From Archangium_A sp035910535 (lineage in GTDB: Bacteria; Myxococcota; Myxococcia; Myxococcales; Myxococcaceae), in contig JAMHXF010000090.1 in NCBI GenBank assembly GCA_035910535.1, forward strand, positions 434,001 through 498,000: DNA of 64,000 nt, given 5' to 3'. This document shows positions 58,954-64,000 of the stretch, piece by piece. The translations under genes were made by a program, and so were the position numbers. The notes under the pieces are model-generated. The model ran no database searches and had not been told where the DNA came from. It saw nothing but the letters and a program-made list of their open reading frames with translations. Within the stretch, counting starts at the first letter, position 1, and each line of letters opens with the position of its first letter.

Positions 58954-59127
58954 CTACGGGAGGCACATCGGGTCGGGCTGTGCGCACTCCTCGGGGTCCA
59001 TGACGCAGCATTCATCGTTGCCGGGGCACGGTTCTCCCCCGAACGAACACGCCAGCAAGAGCTGCGTGCCCTCAACGCTGCGCGAAACGACCACTGGTCG
59101 CTCGTACCGCTTCTTCTCGACGCCCAT
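58954..59127 (-). CDS. Short Cys-rich protein
   Basis: This is 57 residues from the ATG at 59127, with GAGGGG about 11 bases upstream. It reads VVVSRSVEGTQLLLACSFGG in the middle and ends with many Cys and acidic residues (PCPGNDECCVMDPEECAQ). Six Cys in the C-terminal half suggest disulfides or metal binding. LLLACS resembles a lipobox, but the N terminus is too long and charged for a typical signal, so a shorter start is possible. No other feature explains this 280-base stretch. Confidence 0.45.
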   Translation of the reverse strand: MGVEKKRYERPVVVSRSVEGTQLLLACSFGGEPCPGNDECCVMDPEECAQPDPMCLP

Positions 59128-59233
59128 ATTCCGTTTTCCCCTCGCCCCCGAAAGCCGTCGCGGGTTCTACGTCTCGAGGGAAGGCGCGAGAAGTCAGGCG
59201 CGACCTGAGTCCGAAGTCGGTAACAATGTGCGC

Positions 59234-59578
59234 ATGTCTGACTGTCTCTTCTGTCGCATCGTCGCCGGCACCATCCCCTCCACGAAGGTCCACGAAGACG
59301 AGCTCTGCGTGGGCTTTCGTGACATCGCGCCGCACGCGCCGGAGCACGTGCTCTTCATTCCCAAACGGCACCTCGCCACGTTGAACGAGCCCACCAGTGA
59401 AGATCGCGAGCTGCTGGGCCACCTGATGATCAGCGCCGCGAAGTTCGCGCGTGAAGCCGGCGTGGCCGACAGCGGCTACCGCGTGGTGATGAACACCAAC
59501 GCCGACGCGGGGCAGACCGTCTTCCACATTCACCTGCACCTGCTCGCGGGCCGGAAGCTGGCCTGGCCGCCGGGCTGA
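59234..59578 (+). CDS. hinT: HIT-family hydrolase, HinT-like
   Basis: This is 114 residues. It has DCLFCRIVAGTIPSTKV at the start and the histidine triad H98-x-H100-x-H102 in VFHIHLHLL. These match HinT-type nucleotide phosphoramidases, which cleave AMP-linked phosphoramidates and may clean up adenylated intermediates. The start is chosen at MSDCLF, because the upstream frame lies in a non-coding leader. The next gene is an E2-like acyltransferase 40 bases later. Confidence 0.93.
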   Translation: MSDCLFCRIVAGTIPSTKVHEDELCVGFRDIAPHAPEHVLFIPKRHLATLNEPTSEDRELLGHLMISAAKFAREAGVADSGYRVVMNTNADAGQTVFHIHLHLLAGRKLAWPPG

Positions 59579-59618
59579 ATGTGTCGTCAACGGGCGACGG
59601 TGGTGCCACGCTCGCCCG

Positions 59619-60452
59619 ATGGCCCACCTCGACCTCATTCCCAAAAAAGACGTCTCGAGTTTCAGGAAGCTGGCCATCGGTACGTGGCAGACGGCCTACG
59701 ACCCGACCGTCTACGGCACCATGCGCATCCGCATGGACAAGGCGCTCCACTACATCGAGCGCTTCCGTGAAGTGCACGGCGTGCGGCTCACCGTCACGCA
59801 CCTCGTGGCCAAGGCCATCGCCGAGGGGCTCAAGAAGTGCCCCGACGCCAACGCGATTCTGCGCTTCAACAAGATCTACCTGCGCAAGCAGGTGACGTTG
59901 TCAGTGCTCGTGGTGCAGACGGATCAGGGCGACGGCAAGGTCGACCTCACGGCCGCGCGCATCGTCGACGCTGATCAGAAGTCGCTCAAAGAAATGGCGG
60001 CCGAGATGCAGGACGCTGTCGACAAGGTGCGCCTGCGCAAAGACAAGGCGCTCGAAGACAGCAAAGGCACCATTCAGAAGATGCCGTTCATGTTCATGAA
60101 CGCGTTCCTGAAGCTGCTCGGCTTCCTCATGTACACGTTGAACCTCGACCTCTCGTTTTTGGGCATGCCCAAAGACGCGTTCGGCGGCGTGACCATCACC
60201 AACGTCGGCAGCCTGGGCCTCGACGTCGCGTACGTGCCGCTGGTGCCGTACACCAACACGCCCATCTTCATCGCGCCCGGCGCCGTGCAAGACGTGCCCG
60301 TGGTCGAAGACGGCAAGGTCGTGCCCGGCAAGGTGATGCACCTCAACGCGTCGTTCGACCACCGCTTCATCGACGGCTTTCACGCGGGGCAAATCGCCAA
60401 GACCGTGCGCGACATGATGGAGAACCCCTTCGAGCGCTTCGACCCGGTCTGA
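59619..60452 (+). CDS. Lipoyl-less 2-oxoacid dehydrogenase E2-type acyltransferase
   Basis: This is 277 residues with only the catalytic domain of the 2-oxoacid dehydrogenase acyltransferase family. The active site H248 and D252 are in FDHRFIDGF (the DHRxxDG motif). A trimer-type core pattern is seen in RLTVTHLVAKAIAEGLKKCPDAN and FGGVTITNVGSLGLD. No lipoyl or E1/E3-binding domain precedes it. Stand-alone E2 cores in actinomycetes and myxobacteria are proposed CoA-dependent acyltransferases, and the acceptor here is unknown. An insertion (about 150-175) with MFMNAFLKLLGFLMYTLN is hydrophobic and may bind membrane. Confidence 0.85.
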   Translation: MAHLDLIPKKDVSSFRKLAIGTWQTAYDPTVYGTMRIRMDKALHYIERFREVHGVRLTVTHLVAKAIAEGLKKCPDANAILRFNKIYLRKQVTLSVLVVQTDQGDGKVDLTAARIVDADQKSLKEMAAEMQDAVDKVRLRKDKALEDSKGTIQKMPFMFMNAFLKLLGFLMYTLNLDLSFLGMPKDAFGGVTITNVGSLGLDVAYVPLVPYTNTPIFIAPGAVQDVPVVEDGKVVPGKVMHLNASFDHRFIDGFHAGQIAKTVRDMMENPFERFDPV

Positions 60453-60459
60453 TTCACCT

Positions 60460-60476
60460 GATCAGCTGGGCTGATC
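60460..60476. terminator. Hairpin after E2-like gene
   Basis: GATCAG (60460-60465) and CTGATC (60471-60476) are perfect complements around CTGGG, 8 bases after a stop codon. There is no T tract, so only a weak terminator. Confidence 0.35.
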
Positions 60477-60498
60477 CGGGGCAGAACGGGACAAAGTT

Positions 60499-60517
60499 GA
60501 CATTGATTCTCAAATTC
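60499..60517 (+). promoter_or_regulatory. Fur-box-like operator with -35 element
   Basis: The 19 bases from 60499 match the classic Fur consensus GATAATGATTATCATTATC at 13 positions, including an intact TGATT-TCA core. A TTGACA (60497-60502) overlaps it, and TAAGCG at 60521 would be a weak -10. It lies 17 bases before the first ATG of an operon with imelysin and DUF1111-type genes, which are iron-regulated in other bacteria. The AT-rich look stands out against the GC-rich background. Confidence 0.55.
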
Positions 60518-60533
60518 GCCTAAGCGCGGCGGC

Positions 60534-60737
60534 ATGCATTCCACCGTGGAGCTGTTGGCGCAGAGCCCTTGCGCGAAGGTCACGCGTTGTGACGGCGGCC
60601 ATCTTCACCTGACGGTCGGCCCGGTTTCGGTCTGCATGGAGCCCGACGTCTTTCGCGCCGTGATGATGACGATGCGCGAAGCGGCCGCGCGCATCGAAGC
60701 GGTGGCGACGCCAGCGCAGCCTCAGGTTCGTCATTGA
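60534..60737 (+). CDS. Small Cys/His-rich protein leading the iron operon
   Basis: This is 67 residues with CAKVTRCDGGHLHLTVGPVS, a short metal-type Cys/His cluster, followed by an amphipathic helix. The pattern C..C...H.H..(F/V)G.V.(L/V) then a helix resembles small uncharacterised proteins (DUF6686-like by memory, not searched). It has no signal peptide. No good ribosome site is visible, so leaderless translation from the promoter just upstream is possible. It overlaps the TTG start of the next gene. Confidence 0.6.
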   Translation: MHSTVELLAQSPCAKVTRCDGGHLHLTVGPVSVCMEPDVFRAVMMTMREAAARIEAVATPAQPQVRH

Positions 60738-61924
60738 AGAAGCTGGCTCTGTTGCTCGGGCTCGCGGCTTGCGGGCCGGTTCCGACGCCGCCCGAGACGC
60801 GGAGCGACACGTCGTCAGACCTCCCCATCGCCAACCTCGAGGCTGAGTGGCAGTTGGCCTTCGACGAGGGCGACGCGCTCTTCGACACGCCGTTTCGTGA
60901 AGCCGACGGGCTGGGGCCTCTCTACATCCGCACGTCGTGCGTGAGCTGTCACCGCGCCGCAGCGCGTGGCCCGGGGGTCGTTGAACGGCTGCTGCAGGTC
61001 GACGCCGACGGTTCGCCGACGCCCGGTCAGCCGGCGTTGCCGTACGGCAGCGTGGTGCGCCCGTTCGCGACGTCGGGAGCGCGCCCGTTGCTCGCGCCGG
61101 CCCGCGATGATGTGAAGGTCTCTCGCCGTGCCGGCATTCCCGTCATGGGCCGCGGGTGGATGGAGGCCGTCGCCGACGAAGAAATCGAGCGCATCGAGGC
61201 TGAACAGGCGCTGCGCACCGACGGCGTTTCGGGCCGCATCAACCGCGTGGTGTGGCTCAGCGAGCCCAACGACGACGCGCGCTTTCACCAGCACCGCATC
61301 GGCGACGTGGTCATCGGCCGCTTCGGGTTGAAGGCGCGCCAGCCGTTGCTCGACGACTTTTCCGCCGACGCGCTGCAGGGCGACATGGGGCTCACGTCTC
61401 CGCTGCGCCCGCGCGAAGTGCCCAACGCCGAGGGCCTCATCGACGACGGTCACCCCGGCATCGACGCCACGATGGCGCAGGTGAACGCGCTGACCGACTA
61501 CGTGCGCCTCATCGCCATTCCGGTACGCAAGAAGGTGAACCCGCTGGGCGAAGAGCGCTTCAACCAGGCCGGGTGTGCGACCTGCCACGTTCCGTCACTG
61601 CGCACGCGCGCCGACTACCCGATTCCGCAGCTCGCCAACGCCGAGGCGGCCATCTTCACCGACCTGCTGTTGCACGACATGGGGCCCTCGCTCGCCGACG
61701 GTCTCACCGATGTCCAGGCAGGCCCGAGCGAGTGGCGCACGGCGCCGCTCATCGGCGTGCGTTTTCTGACTGCCTTTCTGCACGATGGCCGAGCGGCCAC
61801 CGTCGACGAGGCCATCCGCATGCACGGGGCGGACGGCAGCGAAGCGAAAGTTTCCGTGGAAACCTATACAGCGCTGGCTGATGACGACCGGGCCGCGCTG
61901 CTCGACTACGTGTCGTCATTGTGA
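60734..61924 (+). CDS. Diheme DUF1111-type cytochrome lipoprotein
   Basis: This is 396 residues from a TTG start overlapping the previous stop. The signal has a lipobox LAAC. Heme motifs are CVSCH (C69, C72, H73) and CATCH (C281, C284, H285). Further hallmarks of the DUF1111 (also called thiol oxidoreductase, IrpB-like) family are LLHDMGPSLADG, EWRTAPLIG and TAFLHDGRA. The family is MauG/CCP-related and commonly paired with imelysin in iron-responsive operons. The physiological reaction is not known. Confidence 0.9.
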   Translation: MKKLALLLGLAACGPVPTPPETRSDTSSDLPIANLEAEWQLAFDEGDALFDTPFREADGLGPLYIRTSCVSCHRAAARGPGVVERLLQVDADGSPTPGQPALPYGSVVRPFATSGARPLLAPARDDVKVSRRAGIPVMGRGWMEAVADEEIERIEAEQALRTDGVSGRINRVVWLSEPNDDARFHQHRIGDVVIGRFGLKARQPLLDDFSADALQGDMGLTSPLRPREVPNAEGLIDDGHPGIDATMAQVNALTDYVRLIAIPVRKKVNPLGEERFNQAGCATCHVPSLRTRADYPIPQLANAEAAIFTDLLLHDMGPSLADGLTDVQAGPSEWRTAPLIGVRFLTAFLHDGRAATVDEAIRMHGADGSEAKVSVETYTALADDDRAALLDYVSSL

Positions 61925-62946
61925 GTTTGAACATCATGCGTTTGCGTCTCCTGCTTCCCGCCGTTTCCATCTTCGCCGCCGCCTGCACGCCTCCTGAAGA
62001 GGGCGCGTTGACCGACACCAAGGCGTACGTCACGACGAACATCGACGGCTTCGTCGCTGCGTCGACGGCCCTGTGCGCCGCGGCGCCCGCGCCCGACGCC
62101 GATGGTTGGAACGCGACGGCCGACGCCGCTGCGGTCGCCACCATGAAGACCGAGTGGAAGAAGGCCCGCATCGCGTACGAGCGCGTCGAAGGGTCCATCG
62201 CGGTGCTCTTCCCCGAGCTCGATGCGGCGACCGACGAGCGCTACGACGGCTTCCTCGAGAACGACACCGACACCAACCTGTTCGACGACCAGGTCGTCAC
62301 CGGCGTGCACGGCATCGAGCGCATCCTCTGGAGCGACTCGATTCCCACCTCGGTCGTCGAGTTCGAAGAGGGCCTGGGCACCAAGTACGTCGCCGCCGCG
62401 TTCCCGAAGACTGAGGCCGAAGCGCGTGACTTCAAAGAGAAGCTCTGCGCGAAGCTCGTGGCCGACGCGACGACCATGAAGAACGACTACGCGCCGCTCG
62501 CGCTCGACACGTCGGCGGCGTTCCGCGGCGTCATCGGCTCGATGGAAGAGCAGCTCGAGAAGACGACCTTCGCGGCGACCGGCGAAGAAGAGTCGCGCTA
62601 CGCCCGCCACACGCTGGCCGACATGCGCGCCAACCTCGAGGGTGCGCGCGCGACGTACGACGCGTTCCGCCCGTGGGTGCAGTCGAAGGGGCAGGGCGAC
62701 CTCGACAAGAAGATCTCCGACGGCCTCGCGCGCGTGAAGGCCGCGTTCGACGCGGTGTCCGGTGAAGCGCTGCCCACGCCGCCCACGACGTGGAGCTCGG
62801 TGAACCCGTCTGAAGCCGACCGCGAGACCGAGTTCGGCAAGCTCTTCACGCTCGTCGAGAACGAGACGAAGACCGAGGGCGACGCGCTCGTCGCCAACAT
62901 GCTGAAGGTCGCCGAGTCGCTCGGCATTCCTTCGCTGCCGGAATAA
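61921..62946 (+). CDS. Imelysin-family (M75) iron-regulated lipoprotein
   Basis: This is 341 residues from GTG 61921 overlapping the upstream stop; ATG 61936 is an alternative. The lipobox is FAAAC. The imelysin GxHxxE motif is present in VVTGVHGIERILW (H130, E133). The remaining sequence is helical with NDTDTNLFDDQ and an AAFRGVIGSMEEQLEK segment typical of the two-bundle imelysin fold. Such proteins take part in iron uptake at the envelope; related EfeO helps Fe2+/Fe3+ import. The motif is probably a metal site rather than a protease. Confidence 0.9.
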   Translation: MSLNIMRLRLLLPAVSIFAAACTPPEEGALTDTKAYVTTNIDGFVAASTALCAAAPAPDADGWNATADAAAVATMKTEWKKARIAYERVEGSIAVLFPELDAATDERYDGFLENDTDTNLFDDQVVTGVHGIERILWSDSIPTSVVEFEEGLGTKYVAAAFPKTEAEARDFKEKLCAKLVADATTMKNDYAPLALDTSAAFRGVIGSMEEQLEKTTFAATGEEESRYARHTLADMRANLEGARATYDAFRPWVQSKGQGDLDKKISDGLARVKAAFDAVSGEALPTPPTTWSSVNPSEADRETEFGKLFTLVENETKTEGDALVANMLKVAESLGIPSLPE

Positions 62947-62959
62947 CAAGAGGTTCTCC

Positions 62960-63454
62960 ATGCGGTACGCGGTTGCCCTGTTGGTGTGTTTCGTCGCGGG
63001 TTGTGGCTCTGAAATGCCGCCGCCCGCGCCGTCTGGCTTCATCGCGCTCGACCGCGACTTCGCGGGCTACGAGCGCTGGGAAGTGAAGGCCTTCGAAGGG
63101 GTCTTCGTCGACGAAGCGCACACCGCAGGCCCGCGCCGCGTGTTCTTGAACAAGCGCCCGCCGGAGGGCTCGACTGAGTTCCCGGTGGGCACCATCTTCG
63201 TGAAGGAGTTGGACTTCACGACCTTCGCGATGGTCAAGCGCGGCAACGGCTACAACGCCAATGGCGCGCACGGTTGGGAGTGGTTCGAGCTCACGCGCGA
63301 CGCGAACGAAATCACGCGCATCAAGTGGCGAGGGCTCGGGCCTCCGCTGGGCGAGAACTACTCGAAGTCGGGGCAGACCTGTAACGACTGCCACGCCGCG
63401 GTGACTACGAATGACTCGGTGATGACGCCAGACTTCCGGCTCTCACCTCCGTAG
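62960..63454 (+). CDS. Cytochrome P460-like monoheme lipoprotein
   Basis: This is 164 residues with a lipobox VAGC. The fold pattern DFAGYERWEVKAFEG, FPVGTIFVKE, GWEWFELT fits cytochrome P460 family proteins, and the heme motif is CNDCH near the C terminus. It starts 13 bases after the imelysin gene and is the last of the iron operon. Its place suggests a redox role with the diheme protein in iron handling. Confidence 0.8.
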   Translation: MRYAVALLVCFVAGCGSEMPPPAPSGFIALDRDFAGYERWEVKAFEGVFVDEAHTAGPRRVFLNKRPPEGSTEFPVGTIFVKELDFTTFAMVKRGNGYNANGAHGWEWFELTRDANEITRIKWRGLGPPLGENYSKSGQTCNDCHAAVTTNDSVMTPDFRLSPP

Positions 63455-63464
63455 CGCGCGTACT

Positions 63465-63497
63465 GGACAGCGGTGTCCGCTTCCGCACATCGTGCGG
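63465..63497. terminator. Paired short hairpins after iron operon
   Basis: GGACA (63465-63469) pairs with TGTCC (63474-63478), and CCGCAC (63483-63488) pairs with GTGCGG (63492-63497). Both stems are perfect with tiny loops. They lie 11-43 bases after the operon stop. There is no T tract. Confidence 0.35.
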
Positions 63498-63500
63498 TGC

Positions 63501-64000
63501 ATGGCTGAGTCGATGACGTTGCCTGAAGAGCTGCCGCGCGCGACTTCGTTCCTCCAGCGGCTGTTCGTTTCGTTCAAGACGCTGCTGGTGTTGAAGAACG
63601 AAGCGGCGAACCCGCGCCTCGCGTGGTTGCTGCACACCGCGATGGACGACGGTCGTTACGAAGCGCTCGGTCGCGAGCTGAACGCGACGAACGCCGAGCT
63701 GTTCTCGGCGCCGCGCACCGTGCCGGAGCCGACGCTCGAGCGGCTCGCCGCGTACCCCGAAGGAACGCTGGCGAGGGTGTTCTCGGGCTACTTCCAGGCG
63801 AACCGCATCTTCCCGTTTACGCACGAGTACCCGGTGCAGAGCAGAGCCGACGTTCTCTACAAGCGGTACCGCGAGACGCACGACATCCACCACATGCTGA
63901 CGGGCTACGCCATCGACGAGTTCGGAGAGGTCGAGATCCAGGCCTTCTACATCGGCAATCTCGGGCTCCGTCATGCGCGGCTCATCGTCACGTTCGGGCT
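63501..64000 (+). CDS. Coq4-like protein, 3' truncated
   Basis: 166 codons are visible from the ATG at 63501 before the window ends. The Coq4 motif HDxxH-x11-E is present: H127, D128, H131 and E143 in ETHDIHHMLTGY and DEFGEV. The part before it (NRIFPFTHEYPVQSRADVLYKRYRE) and QAFYIGN after it also match. Coq4 binds zinc and is needed for ubiquinone assembly in eukaryotes and some bacteria, where it takes part in ring modification. Myxobacteria use menaquinone mainly, so the role may differ. Confidence 0.85.
   Translation, partial: MAESMTLPEELPRATSFLQRLFVSFKTLLVLKNEAANPRLAWLLHTAMDDGRYEALGRELNATNAELFSAPRTVPEPTLERLAAYPEGTLARVFSGYFQANRIFPFTHEYPVQSRADVLYKRYRETHDIHHMLTGYAIDEFGEVEIQAFYIGNLGLRHARLIVTFG

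Noticed and set aside
59000..59233. N-terminal extension of the HIT gene
   Set aside because: The part before MSDCLF has no conservation pattern and runs through the gap that holds a minus-strand Cys-rich frame.

Overview
The window is 64 kb of GC-rich DNA with strong G/C bias at third codon positions. It is almost fully coding and rich in secreted lipoproteins, multiheme cytochromes and metallopeptidases. Three proteins end in the tripartite MYXO-CTERM tail (Cys-rich GCGC motif, hydrophobic helix, Arg-rich end), and 'DAG/DGG'-rich lipoprotein linkers are common. Together these point to a predatory-type myxobacterium (phylum Myxococcota). I cannot name a genus. I saw no rRNA, tRNA or CRISPR.

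Layout. 1-2269: the end of a large MYXO-CTERM surface protein and a small lipoprotein, closed by a T-tract terminator. 2378-16395: a 14-kb respiratory supercluster on the plus strand. It holds a diheme cytochrome c4-like lipoprotein, an aa3-type cytochrome c oxidase (coxB, coxA, two subunit III genes, subunit IV), a CxxC small membrane protein, a SCO-like protein and the complete alternative complex III (actABCDEF). Together they should carry electrons from quinol through ActA/ActE hemes to CuA, heme a and oxygen. 16439-19697: a ThDP-dependent acetolactate-synthase-like enzyme and an aldehyde dehydrogenase, separated by a degenerate repeat. 19747-24298: small envelope genes, a serine hydrolase, a GAF histidine kinase and a methyltransferase.

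24323-41132: a GH15-like MYXO-CTERM hydrolase; an unusual divergent cluster (M50 protease and tandem GNAT on minus, a second GNAT-like protein and a GH3-type amidosynthetase on plus); an M36 MYXO-CTERM peptidase; an alpha/beta hydrolase; and a run of minus-strand envelope proteins (a lactonase-type propeller, an RCC1-repeat lipoprotein and an M49-like lipoprotein with an EF-hand). 41133-43275 is a visibly AT-richer, low-density island with a transposon-end-like direct repeat and orphan small genes.

43276-54150: a metzincin with two PPC domains, a PEGA/TM protein with an internal duplication, small membrane proteins, a PEGA gene remnant, a ferritin-like lipoprotein, an IMPa-type metallopeptidase and an exact 60-bp duplication of the end of a nickel/cobalt transporter gene. 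54284-60452: a DUF1587/1592-type monoheme protein with a DUF1552 Tat protein, a Rossmann protein with a MOSC protein, a HIT protein and a lipoyl-less E2 acyltransferase. 60499-63454: a likely Fur-controlled iron operon (small Cys/His protein, diheme DUF1111-type cytochrome, imelysin, P460-like heme protein). The window ends inside a Coq4-like gene.

The most distinctive observations are the loss of the K-channel lysine in CoxA, a diheme ActE beside a CoxB that has no heme domain, the Fur-box/imelysin operon and the GNAT/GH3 cluster.
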